Assembly (NCBI GenBank): GCA_903890485.1
Contig: CAITBM010000107.1
Location: 1 to 64,000 of the forward strand
Origin: an uncultured Opitutaceae bacterium
GTDB taxonomy: Bacteria; Verrucomicrobiota; Verrucomicrobiia; Opitutales; Opitutaceae
Direction of reading: 5' to 3'
DNA: 64,000 nucleotides
This document shows, one piece after another, positions 7,590 to 16,077 of this stretch. The position numbers and the translations under genes are program-made. Below the pieces are notes generated by a model. That model searched no databases, had not been told where the DNA came from, and was given only the letters and a program-made list of their open reading frames with translations. Within the stretch, counting starts at the first letter, position 1. Each line of letters starts with the position of its first letter.

Positions 7590-9080
7590 ATGGCACCCAT
7601 ACTCTCCGATTACATCAAGGACGGCGAGGCGCTCGCCATCAAGGGAAGCCTCGAGAGGCCCATTTCGGGCCTCGTGATGGACAGCCGCCGCGTCGTGCCG
7701 GGCAACCTGTTCTTCGCGCTCCCGGGCCTGCGCTGCGACGGGCTTTCCTTTGTGGACGAGGCCGTGAGCCGGGGCGCTTCGGCGATAATCGGGCAGACCA
7801 TGCCCGGCCACCCCCCCTCGAAGGTCACGTTCATCCAGGTGGCCGAAGCGAGGGCAACCCTGGCAAGGGTCTCCCAGCGCTACTACAAGTTTCCCGACCG
7901 CGACCTGTCCGTGATTGGCGTCACGGGAACCAACGGCAAGACGACGGTGACGCACCTTGTGCGGCACCTCATGAACGAGAACGAGCGGGTGGGGCTCCTG
8001 GGAACGATCAGCTACGACCTCGGCGCACGGACCGTGCCCAGCTACCGTACGACCCCGGAGTCGCTCGACATCTTCGGCATGCTCGCGCAGATGCGCGACG
8101 CCGGGTGCCGCAACGCGGTCATGGAGGTGAGCAGCCACGGCATCGCCCAGAAGAGGGTGATGGGGCTCGAGTTTGGCGTGGCGGTGTTCACCAACCTGAC
8201 CCGCGACCACCTGGACTTCCACAAGACCTTCGAGGCTTACTTTGACGTGAAGAGCCTCCTCTTCACCGGAGGGACGGGTCCGGTCCCCCGCGTCGCCGTC
8301 GTGAACCTGGACGACCCCTATGGGCTCAAGTTGGCCGACAAGATCCGCCGGGAGGTGCCAACAACCCGCCTGGTGACCTTCGGCGAGCATGCGGAAGCGG
8401 ACGTGAGGGCCGTGGACGTCAAACTCGGGTTCAGGGACACGACCTTCAGGCTTTCCTGGCCCGGCGGGAGCGTGGCCGTGGATTCCCCTTTGGTCGGGCG
8501 CTACAATGTCTCCAATTTCCTGGCGGCCGCGGCCGCGGCGTGGGCCCTCGGACGGGATCCGCACGCCTTTGCCCCGCGCCTTAAGGGGTTCAAGGGTGTC
8601 CCCGGCAGGATGGAGCGCATCGAGGAGGGGCAGCCGTTCAACGTGCTGGTCGACTATGCCCACACCGACGACGCGCTCAGGAACGCCCTCGGGATGCTCA
8701 GGGCGATCACTCCCGGAAGGCTGCTCGTGGTCTTTGGATGCGGGGGCAACCGCGACAAGACGAAGAGGCCCAGGATGGTCGCTGCGGTGCAGGAGTTTGC
8801 CGACTATGCGTTCGCCACGGCCGACAACCCGAGGACTGAACAGGTCGGAAAGATTTTCGAGGACATGAAGGGTGGGGTAGCGGACCCCTCCAAGATCACC
8901 TGGATAGACGACCGGCGCAGGGCGATCAGCCTGGCGCTGGACAGCGCTAAGGCTGGTGACAGCCTCCTGATCGCCGGCAAGGGGCACGAGGGCTACCAGG
9001 AATTCGCGGACACGGTGATCCCGTTTGACGACCGCCAGGTCGTCAGGGAGTTGATCGCCATAAAGGCCCTAAGGACCTGA
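7590..9080 (+). CDS. murE: UDP-MurNAc-L-Ala-D-Glu:meso-diaminopimelate ligase MurE
   Basis: MurE adds the third stem-peptide residue in the cytoplasm. From the ATG at 7590 the product is 496 residues, starts MAPILSDYIKDGEAL and carries SGLVMDSRRVVPGNLFFAL, the usual N-terminal domain. The ATP loop GTNGKTT is at 113-119. DNPR at 412-415 is the motif that selects meso-diaminopimelate over lysine. A GTG at 7482 overlapping the ftsI stop (GTGA) is in frame and would add 36 residues with no counterpart in the family, so it is less likely; if it is not used, 7486-7589 is an untranslated spacer. The stop overlaps the murF start. Confidence 0.94.
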   Translation: MAPILSDYIKDGEALAIKGSLERPISGLVMDSRRVVPGNLFFALPGLRCDGLSFVDEAVSRGASAIIGQTMPGHPPSKVTFIQVAEARATLARVSQRYYKFPDRDLSVIGVTGTNGKTTVTHLVRHLMNENERVGLLGTISYDLGARTVPSYRTTPESLDIFGMLAQMRDAGCRNAVMEVSSHGIAQKRVMGLEFGVAVFTNLTRDHLDFHKTFEAYFDVKSLLFTGGTGPVPRVAVVNLDDPYGLKLADKIRREVPTTRLVTFGEHAEADVRAVDVKLGFRDTTFRLSWPGGSVAVDSPLVGRYNVSNFLAAAAAAWALGRDPHAFAPRLKGFKGVPGRMERIEEGQPFNVLVDYAHTDDALRNALGMLRAITPGRLLVVFGCGGNRDKTKRPRMVAAVQEFADYAFATADNPRTEQVGKIFEDMKGGVADPSKITWIDDRRRAISLALDSAKAGDSLLIAGKGHEGYQEFADTVIPFDDRQVVRELIAIKALRT

Positions 9081-10477
9081 TGCCCGCATTTGATCCCACA
9101 CTCCTGGCAGCGTGGACAGGCGGCCGTTGGTCGCCCTGTCCCGGCGGCGCGCCCACGGGATTCTGCGCGGACTCGCGCCGCCTTGAGGCGGGCCAGGCCT
9201 TTGTCGCCCTTAAGACCGGCAGGCGCGATGGCCACGACTTTGTGGCCCAGGCCGAGTCGGCGGGCGCCCGCGTCGCGATTGTCTCTAGGCCTGTTGACGG
9301 GGTGCGGATCCCGCAACTGGTGGTCGCCGACCCGCTCACTGCCTTGCAGCAAATCGCCCGGGAGCACCGCAGGTCCTTCAAGGGGACGGTGGTCGGGATC
9401 ACCGGCAGTGCCGGAAAAACGTCGACCAAGGAGCTCCTGGCGCTCGTTACGGGCGGCGAGGCCGAGGGCGTGATCGCGACGATCGGCAACCTTAACAACC
9501 ACATCGGGGTGGCGCTCACACTCACACGGATCGAACCAGCCCGGCACAAGGTTGCAGTCGTTGAGGCTGGGATCAGCGCTCCCGGCGAGATGGCAGTCCT
9601 CTCGTCCATGATCGAGCCCGACGCAGCGCTGGTCACAATGGTTGGCCCGGCCCACCTCGAGGAGTTGGGGGGCATGGAAGGCGTTGCCCGCGAGAAGGCG
9701 GTCCTCCTCAAGTCCCTGAAGGACAAGAGCCGCGCCTTTTTCCCGAGTTCCTGCTCCGCGTTCGAGCCCTTCGTGATTCTCGAGCGCGAGAAGGCGGTCG
9801 TGCTTGAGCCCCAAGGGGCGGGGATCACCCCGACCCGGGGGCGGATGCCGTTCTCGGTTTCCCACGGCCCCATGGGGACCAAGATCTCCCTGGTCGACCG
9901 CGGGTCCTCCGTGGAGGTCGCGCTTCGCCGCGTTTCCGATGGCATGGCCCAGAACGCGGCCCTTGCCGTGGCCGTGGCCCTCAGGCTTGGCGTGCCAGTA
10001 GCCCAGATCCGCGAGAGGCTAGGGAGATGGAACCCGGCGCCCCTTCGCGGGGAATGGCGGATGGAGCCGGGGCGCCAGCTCTACCTCGATTGCTACAACG
10101 CGAACCCGGCGTCGATGGCGGACGCGCTCCAGGTATTCGGCGACGCGGTTCCCGCAGGCGCCCCGCGGCTCTTTGTGATCGGATGCATGGAGGAGCTCGG
10201 CTTGGAGAGCAGGCGCTACCATGAGGAACTCGGCCGCTCGCTGGACCTTCGCGAGGGGGACCAGCTGGTCGTCGTCGGGGCGCAAGCAGCCGCGGTGAGG
10301 CAGGGCGCACTAGGAGCGGGGGCCGACCCGCTGCTGGTGACGGTGGCCGACTCCGTCGCACCGATCGCCGATCGCCTTGCCGCGTTCAAGGGGTACATTT
10401 TCGTCAAGGGAAGCAGGCGCCACGAGCTTGAGAGGGCCTTCACCAGCGCTCCGCACGCGGAGGTAGCCCATGCTTAG
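9080..10477 (+). CDS. murF: UDP-MurNAc-tripeptide:D-Ala-D-Ala ligase MurF
   Basis: MurF adds the D-Ala-D-Ala dipeptide to complete the UDP-MurNAc-pentapeptide. The 465-residue protein has the three-domain Mur ligase layout: N-terminal uracil-binding domain with FCADSRRLEAGQAFVAL, central ATPase domain with GSAGKTS at 109-115 and NLNNHIGVALTL, and a C-terminal domain opening with LDCYNANPASM. The start overlaps the murE stop by one base, and its end overlaps mraY by 8 nt. Confidence 0.94.
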   Translation: MPAFDPTLLAAWTGGRWSPCPGGAPTGFCADSRRLEAGQAFVALKTGRRDGHDFVAQAESAGARVAIVSRPVDGVRIPQLVVADPLTALQQIAREHRRSFKGTVVGITGSAGKTSTKELLALVTGGEAEGVIATIGNLNNHIGVALTLTRIEPARHKVAVVEAGISAPGEMAVLSSMIEPDAALVTMVGPAHLEELGGMEGVAREKAVLLKSLKDKSRAFFPSSCSAFEPFVILEREKAVVLEPQGAGITPTRGRMPFSVSHGPMGTKISLVDRGSSVEVALRRVSDGMAQNAALAVAVALRLGVPVAQIRERLGRWNPAPLRGEWRMEPGRQLYLDCYNANPASMADALQVFGDAVPAGAPRLFVIGCMEELGLESRRYHEELGRSLDLREGDQLVVVGAQAAAVRQGALGAGADPLLVTVADSVAPIADRLAAFKGYIFVKGSRRHELERAFTSAPHAEVAHA

Positions 10478-11582
10478 CATCCTCTCAGGCTACGACGACG
10501 TCTTCGGCCCCTTGCGCATCCTGCGCTACATCACGCTCAGGACGCTCCTGGCGGCGGGAACCGCGGCCATGATCGGATTCATCATCGGCCCGTGGCTGAT
10601 CGCCCACCTGCGCCGCCTCAAGTTTGGCCAGCACTACGACGACGACCGCACGGGCGACCTTGCCAGCCGTTTCGACAAGAAGAACACGCCCACCATGGGA
10701 GGGCTTTTGATCTTCGCCTGCGTCCTCGGGAGCTCGCTGCTCTGGGCCGCTCCGAACATCTGGGTCTGCGTCGCCCTCTTTGTCTATACGGGCCTCACCG
10801 CCGTCGGGTTTCGCGACGACTACCTTAAGGTCGTGCACAAGAACCGGAACGGAATCTCCTCAGGGGCAAAGATCTTCTGGCAGACCGTGATCACGCTCCT
10901 CGCCCTGTCGGCGCTTCTCGTCCATCCGGCCAGCTCCGAGAAGATCCGCGAACTCTGGATTCCCTTCGTGAAGCACCCGATCATCGCGAGCATGCCAATC
11001 GCCGCGCTGATTGTCTTTGTCTACCTCTGGATCGTCGGCTTCTCAAACGCCATCAACCTGACCGACGGTCTCGACGGGCTGGCGATCGGCTGCACGATCA
11101 CGGTGGCCCTCACCTACGGGATCATGGCGTATGCCGCGGGCAACGCGAAGATCGCGGACTACCTGCTGATCAGCTTTGTGCCGGGAACCGGCGAACTGGC
11201 GGTCGTGTGCGGGGCCCTGGTCGGCGCGGGGGTGGCTTTCCTTTGGTACAACTCCCACCCGGCCGAGGTCTTCATGGGGGACACTGGCTCCCTCGCCCTG
11301 GGCGGGCTCCTGGGCATCATTGCCTTCATGGTCCAGCAGCCGCTCACCCTGGTCATCGTCGGAGGGGTGTTCGTCTGGGAGGCCGCTTCGGTTATCATCC
11401 AGGTTGGCTTCTTCAAGTTTACCCGCCGCAGGGAGGGCCAGGGCCGGCGCTTCTTCCTCATGGCCCCGATCCACCACCATTTCCAGAAGCAGGGCTGGCC
11501 CGAGACCAAGGTGGTGCTACGGTTCTGGATCCTTTCGCTCATCTTTGCCCTGGCCGGCCTCGGAACGCTCAAGATCCGTTAG
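10470..11582 (+). CDS. mraY: Phospho-MurNAc-pentapeptide transferase MraY
   Basis: An integral inner-membrane enzyme that transfers phospho-MurNAc-pentapeptide to undecaprenyl phosphate, making lipid I. The 370-residue protein has about ten hydrophobic segments and the family motifs FDKKNTPTMGG near residue 70, NLTDGLDGLA near residue 195, a metal-binding FMGDTGSLALGG near residue 270, and PIHHHFQKQGW near residue 330. Its start lies 8 nt inside murF. Confidence 0.96.
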   Translation: MLSILSGYDDVFGPLRILRYITLRTLLAAGTAAMIGFIIGPWLIAHLRRLKFGQHYDDDRTGDLASRFDKKNTPTMGGLLIFACVLGSSLLWAAPNIWVCVALFVYTGLTAVGFRDDYLKVVHKNRNGISSGAKIFWQTVITLLALSALLVHPASSEKIRELWIPFVKHPIIASMPIAALIVFVYLWIVGFSNAINLTDGLDGLAIGCTITVALTYGIMAYAAGNAKIADYLLISFVPGTGELAVVCGALVGAGVAFLWYNSHPAEVFMGDTGSLALGGLLGIIAFMVQQPLTLVIVGGVFVWEAASVIIQVGFFKFTRRREGQGRRFFLMAPIHHHFQKQGWPETKVVLRFWILSLIFALAGLGTLKIR

Positions 11583-11583
11583 C

Positions 11584-12861
11584 ATGAACCGTTCGCTTCC
11601 CGATTTCCTGAGCCAACGCCTGACGCGGCCCGCCGCCGTGTTTGGCGGCGCCGTAAGCGGAAAAGGGGCGGTCGCTCTCCTTCGTAAGATTGGCGCCTCG
11701 GCCGTCGTCTATGACCAGGCCGGCACCGAGTTCACGCCGGAGGCGGCCCAGCGCCACGGCCTTGCGATCTATTCCCCAGGGTTTCCCCTGAACCATCCCT
11801 GGCTGAGGATGGCGCGCGAGACGGCGTGCATCCGCATGGCCGAAATCGACTTTGCCTCCCTGTTCTGGTGTGGTCGGATAGCCGCCATCACCGGCACCAA
11901 CGGCAAGACGACGCTCACCGAGTTCCTGGCCCATGCGCTCAACTCGGTCGGCAGGCGCGCCTTTGCCGCGGGCAATGTCGGGATCCCCTTTTCCCAGCTC
12001 GTGGCCGACCAGGACGGAGGCGACCCGGAAATGACAGCGGTCTGTGAGGTGAGCTCGTTCCAGTCCGAGCGCCTTGGCCATTTCTGCGCCGACAGCCTTT
12101 TGTGGACAAATTTCGCAGAGGACCATCTGGAGCGCCATGGGGGGCTTGAGGCCTATTTTGCCGCGAAGTGGGAGCTCGTGCTAAGGACGCCGCCGAGCAA
12201 GTTCTTCGCCGGGAGCTCGGTCCAGCGCTACGCGACCGAGTTTGGCAGGGTGCTTGCCGCCCCGTCCTGCATCGCCACCGAGGGCCAGGAGCCCGACCTT
12301 GCCCTCGCGGGAACCCCATTCGCCGAGTACCCGCAGCGCGAAAACTTCATCCTTGCTGCGGCCTGGTGGAGAGCCCAGGGCCTTTCCGAGGCGGATCTTT
12401 ACGCGGCCGCCCGCACCTTCCACCTCGGGCGACACCGCCTCACGCGCGTGGCGTCGATCGAAGGGGTCACCTATTGGAACGATTCAAAGGGTACGAATTT
12501 CCATGCTGTTGAGGCGGCCCTCGGCGCATTCAAGACGCCCGTCGTCCTTATCGCAGGCGGGCGCTCCAAGGGTGGGGACATCGCCGCCTTTGTCCGCCGG
12601 CTGGCGCCTAAGGCCGTCCACGTGGTCCTGATAGGCGAGACGGCCCCGTTTCTCGGTGCCGCGTGCGACCTGGTCGGGCTTGCCCACACGGAATGCCCGA
12701 GCCTCGAGGAAGCGGTCCGCGCCGCGTCCTCGCTCGCGCCCAATGGGGGCAATGTCCTCCTCAGCCCGGGCTTCTCCAGCTTTGACATGTTCCGCAACTA
12801 CGAGGAGCGGGGCGAACGCTTCGAAAAGGCCGTCAATGAGCTGCGGGCGGCCCGAGTTTGA
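11584..12861 (+). CDS. murD: UDP-MurNAc-L-alanine:D-glutamate ligase MurD
   Basis: MurD adds D-glutamate to UDP-MurNAc-L-Ala. The start is the ATG at 11584, one nucleotide after the mraY stop; the open frame extends further upstream inside mraY but that part is a shadow. The 425 residues include the ATP loop GTNGKTT at 104-110, the conserved WTNFAEDHLERHG segment, YWNDSKGTNFHAVEAAL, a glycine-rich LIAGGRSKGGD and a typical MurD C-terminus (LLSPGFSSFDMFRNYEERG). It sits between mraY and a LysM gene. Confidence 0.93.
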   Translation: MNRSLPDFLSQRLTRPAAVFGGAVSGKGAVALLRKIGASAVVYDQAGTEFTPEAAQRHGLAIYSPGFPLNHPWLRMARETACIRMAEIDFASLFWCGRIAAITGTNGKTTLTEFLAHALNSVGRRAFAAGNVGIPFSQLVADQDGGDPEMTAVCEVSSFQSERLGHFCADSLLWTNFAEDHLERHGGLEAYFAAKWELVLRTPPSKFFAGSSVQRYATEFGRVLAAPSCIATEGQEPDLALAGTPFAEYPQRENFILAAAWWRAQGLSEADLYAAARTFHLGRHRLTRVASIEGVTYWNDSKGTNFHAVEAALGAFKTPVVLIAGGRSKGGDIAAFVRRLAPKAVHVVLIGETAPFLGAACDLVGLAHTECPSLEEAVRAASSLAPNGGNVLLSPGFSSFDMFRNYEERGERFEKAVNELRAARV

Positions 12862-12924
12862 GAGTGCATTGGCAGCGACAACCCACAACCTTCAGATCCA
12901 TTCTAATTCAGGACCCTTTCTCCC

Positions 12925-13782
12925 ATGAAAATACTAAAGATTCTTGGAATTGCAGCGGGCATCCATGCGCTCGCGCTCATCCTCATTTTTGCCAACCCGG
13001 GCTGCAGCTACAGCAAGGCGGCCGGGCCCGAATCCTCGCCAATCACCTCGGCGCCGAGCGCAGAGGCCTCCCAGGCGCCGGCGGCGACAGTCTCCGTTCC
13101 CGACTCCGTGGGCATCCGCTACAGCCCGACCCGACCGGGAACGACTGTAGCCTCGGCGCTCTCAAGCCAGCCCGTCTCGGACGTCACCCCGGCGACGACC
13201 TACACCGTCGGCAAGGGCGACACCCTGTTTAGCATAGCCAAGAAGAATGGCCTGACCAAGGGGGACCTGGCCTCGGCCAACCACCTGAAGAGCTCGGCCT
13301 CGCTGCACGTGGGCCAGAAGCTGATCATTCCGGCGAAGGCCGGGTCAGGGACGGCCGCCGAACCCGCCCAGTCTGAGGCCCCGGCCCCGGTCGCCAAGGC
13401 GGCGGAACAGTCCCCGGCCGAAAAGGGACCGATGACCGAGGCGACCAAGCACACGGTCAAACCCGGCGAGACCCTTGGGGCCATCGCGCGCAAGTACGGC
13501 GTCAAGCAGGGTGAAATTGCCGTGGCAAACAACATTACCGACCCGAAGAAGATCCAGCCCGGCCAGGAGCTGATCATCCCGGCCAGGTCCGCCGCATCGG
13601 GCAAAGGAGCAAAGGGCGTAAAGTCTGCACCGGGCGACGCTTCCGCGGCGCCCTCGCGGGCGTCGGCCGCCCCGGCCGCCGACCAGGATCTTGACGCGGG
13701 CCTGAAGCCGCCGAGCGCCACCGATGTGCCCGTGGTGAAGATTGAGGAACCCTCAACCTCCGGCACGCCCAAGAAACCCTGA
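12925..13782 (+). CDS. Exported protein with two LysM peptidoglycan-binding domains
   Basis: This 285-residue protein has a hydrophobic N-terminus (about 5-25) ending in NPGC, so it is a signal peptide or anchor and possibly a lipoprotein, although the lipobox is not canonical. Two LysM domains follow: YTVGKGDTLFSIAKKNGL through QKLIIPA (about 93-140) and HTVKPGETLGAIARKYGV through QELIIPA (about 174-222). Linkers are rich in Ala, Pro and Ser. LysM binds N-acetylglucosamine in peptidoglycan, so it probably acts in the periplasm at the wall. Its place between murD and ftsW suggests a division or septal wall role. A 63-nt gap precedes it, longer than others in the cluster, so an internal promoter is possible. 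Confidence 0.85.
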   Translation: MKILKILGIAAGIHALALILIFANPGCSYSKAAGPESSPITSAPSAEASQAPAATVSVPDSVGIRYSPTRPGTTVASALSSQPVSDVTPATTYTVGKGDTLFSIAKKNGLTKGDLASANHLKSSASLHVGQKLIIPAKAGSGTAAEPAQSEAPAPVAKAAEQSPAEKGPMTEATKHTVKPGETLGAIARKYGVKQGEIAVANNITDPKKIQPGQELIIPARSAASGKGAKGVKSAPGDASAAPSRASAAPAADQDLDAGLKPPSATDVPVVKIEEPSTSGTPKKP

Positions 13783-13795
13783 GGCAGCGTCACCC

Positions 13796-14959
13796 ATGGA
13801 AAGCGAAAGACCCGCTGATTCCTTCCGCCCGCGGTCGATCGCCAATCCTGTCGCAGTCATCGTCGTCTGCGCCGTCGGGCTCACCTTCCTTGGTCTGACG
13901 ATCCTCTTCAGCGCGAGCGTTTCCCTCAAGCAGGACCCGTACTTCTACCTGAACAAGCAGGTGGTCGGAGTCCTGGCTGCCGCCTTCCTCTGCTTCCTAG
14001 CGAGTAGGATAAATCTCGATTACGCCCGCCGGGCTTCAGTCTGGATCGCCGTGATCGCGCTCGTCCTCCTGGTCCTTGTCCTTGTTCCCCACCTGGGCGT
14101 GTCGGTGAAGGGAAGCCGCCGCTGGCTCGGGTACGGGGCGGCCCGCCTGCAGGTCTCGGAGTTCGCCAAGCTGGCGATGGTCTTCTGCTTGGCGCACTAC
14201 CTTGCGCTCAATCAGACCCGGATCGGCGACTTCAAACGAGGCTACCTCTACCCGCTAGGGATCATCGGTGCCTTCACCGGGCTCATCCTGCTCGAACCCG
14301 ATTTCGGTACCGCAGCGCTGGCACTCTCCGTTGGGCTCATCCTCCTCTTTCTCTCCGGGGCTAAGTGGCGTTACATCCTGCCCACGATCGCCCTCTCGGC
14401 GACGGCCTTTGCAGTCCTTGTCGCCCACAATCCGAACCGGCTCAGGCGGTTCACGGCGTTCCTGGACGTCGAGGGCAATAAACAGGGCGGCACCTACCAG
14501 CTCTACCAGTCGCTCGAGGCCTTCGCCGCGGGCGGCACATCGGGCGCCGGGCTTGGCCAGGGCCGACAGCAGATCAATTTCCTTCCCGAGGCCCACACCG
14601 ACTTCATCTTCGCCGTGGTCGGGGAGGAGCTGGGACTTTGGTTCACCCTCGGGGTGGTTGCGGTGTTTGCCATCATGTTTGTGGCGGGCCTGGCGCACCT
14701 GAGGCGCGCCCCGAACCTGTTCCATTTCCTTCTGGCGACCGGCTGCCTTCTGCTCATGTGCCTGCAGTCAATCATCAACCTGGGGGTCGTGACGGGTGTC
14801 CTGCCGACCAAGGGGATGTCGCTGCCCTTCATCAGCGCCGGGCTCTCCAATCTCCTTTTGATGGGCCTGCTCGTGGGCATCCTGATGAACACGCAGCGCA
14901 CCTGGGGCAGGGCGGGATTGCCGACGGGCGCCGGCTCCATGCGCGAGGTGTTGGCATGA
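13796..14959 (+). CDS. ftsW: Peptidoglycan glycosyltransferase FtsW (SEDS family)
   Basis: FtsW polymerises lipid II at the septum together with FtsI. The 387-residue protein (ATG at 13796; an in-frame ATG at 13742 lies inside the LysM gene and adds a proline-rich stretch) has about ten membrane segments and SEDS signatures: KGSRRWLGYGAARLQVSEFAK near residue 105, LLEPDFGTAAL near residue 165, and LPEAHTDFIFAVVGEELG near residue 262, which holds the acidic residue region essential in SEDS proteins, then GMSLPFISAGLSNLL near the end. The stop overlaps murG (ATGA). Confidence 0.95.
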   Translation: MESERPADSFRPRSIANPVAVIVVCAVGLTFLGLTILFSASVSLKQDPYFYLNKQVVGVLAAAFLCFLASRINLDYARRASVWIAVIALVLLVLVLVPHLGVSVKGSRRWLGYGAARLQVSEFAKLAMVFCLAHYLALNQTRIGDFKRGYLYPLGIIGAFTGLILLEPDFGTAALALSVGLILLFLSGAKWRYILPTIALSATAFAVLVAHNPNRLRRFTAFLDVEGNKQGGTYQLYQSLEAFAAGGTSGAGLGQGRQQINFLPEAHTDFIFAVVGEELGLWFTLGVVAVFAIMFVAGLAHLRRAPNLFHFLLATGCLLLMCLQSIINLGVVTGVLPTKGMSLPFISAGLSNLLLMGLLVGILMNTQRTWGRAGLPTGAGSMREVLA

Positions 14960-16077
14960 GCCGCTTCCTCATCTCCTGCGGCGGCACCGGCGGCCACCTC
15001 TCGCCCGGAATCTCGCTCGCCGAGGGCCTGATTGCCCGCGGGCACGACGTCACGCTGCTGATCAGCATGAAGAAGGTGGACTCCCGGCTCGTGGAGAAGT
15101 ACCCCGAGCTGAAATTCCTGAGGATGCCGGGTGCGGGATTCTCCTGGCACCCCGTTCGCATGGCCCGCTTCGTGGCAACGCAGGTGGCGGCGCTTCGTTT
15201 TTGCAGGGAATTGGTGAGGACGTGGCGCCCGAACGTTGTCGTGGGATTCGGCGGGTTCACCTCGGCCCCAGCGGCGCTTGCGGCACGCCTTAAGGGGATA
15301 CCCCTGGCGCTCCATGAGGCCAACCGCGTCCCCGGGCTGGCGATCCGGGGGCTCGGCAGGATGGCGACCCGGCTTTACCTGCCGCTCGGCATCCGCGTCT
15401 CCGGCGTTCGTTCCTCGGTGATGCGCCACGCCGGCCTTCCCGTCCGCAGGGAAATTGTCCGGGTGGACGGAGCCCAGGCCCGGAGCAGGCTCGAGCTTAG
15501 CCAGGATCAGAAGGTCCTCGTTATCCTGGGCGGCAGCCAGGGCGCCTCGTCGCTGAACACGTGGGCGAGGTCGAAGCTCGAGGCCCTGGCCTACGAGTCG
15601 ATCCAGGTTTACTGCGTTACCGGGCTGGGCAAGGGGGAGCCCGAGACGCTCATCCACAAGTCAAGAACCGGGGAGCCCGTCAAATCGGTATTCGTCCCTT
15701 TCTGCGACCGGGTTGCCGAGCTGCTTTCGGCGGCGGACCTGGTCGTGTCGCGGGCCGGCGCCGGCACCATCGCCGAGCTGATCCGATGCGAGGTGCCCGC
15801 CATCCTGATTCCGTACCCCCATGCGGCGTCGGACCACCAGAGGGCCAACGCGTCCTTTTTCGAGCGCCAGGGCGGGGGCCTGGTGGTTGAACAAGCTGCG
15901 CTCGGAGAACTCTTCAGCGAGGTTGCCGAGGTCGCCTCCAACGACTGGCTGCTGCGCCAGTTCAGGGCAAACCTCCGGCGGATGGACCGCTTGAACTCCC
16001 TCGAGCTGATGCTGCGCGATCTGGAAGACATGGCGCAGCCCTCCGGCGAGGGCGCCCCCGTGGAAGCGATCGCATGA
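14956..16077 (+). CDS. murG: Lipid I N-acetylglucosaminyltransferase MurG
   Basis: MurG converts lipid I to lipid II on the cytoplasmic face of the inner membrane. The chosen ATG overlaps the ftsW stop. The 373 residues show the GT28 fold: N-terminal LISCGGTGGHLSPGISLAEGL, membrane-association region around residues 70-85, VGFGGFTSAPAALAA, and the C-terminal UDP-GlcNAc-binding region with LGGSQGASSLN, SRAGAGTIAELI and IPYPHAASDHQRANA. The long open frame upstream of 14956 is a shadow of ftsW. Confidence 0.95.
   Translation: MSRFLISCGGTGGHLSPGISLAEGLIARGHDVTLLISMKKVDSRLVEKYPELKFLRMPGAGFSWHPVRMARFVATQVAALRFCRELVRTWRPNVVVGFGGFTSAPAALAARLKGIPLALHEANRVPGLAIRGLGRMATRLYLPLGIRVSGVRSSVMRHAGLPVRREIVRVDGAQARSRLELSQDQKVLVILGGSQGASSLNTWARSKLEALAYESIQVYCVTGLGKGEPETLIHKSRTGEPVKSVFVPFCDRVAELLSAADLVVSRAGAGTIAELIRCEVPAILIPYPHAASDHQRANASFFERQGGGLVVEQAALGELFSEVAEVASNDWLLRQFRANLRRMDRLNSLELMLRDLEDMAQPSGEGAPVEAIA

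Noticed and set aside
7356-8987. Minus-strand open frame of 543 codons opposite murE
   Set aside because: It is a GC-driven shadow; the + strand carries MurE with all motifs.
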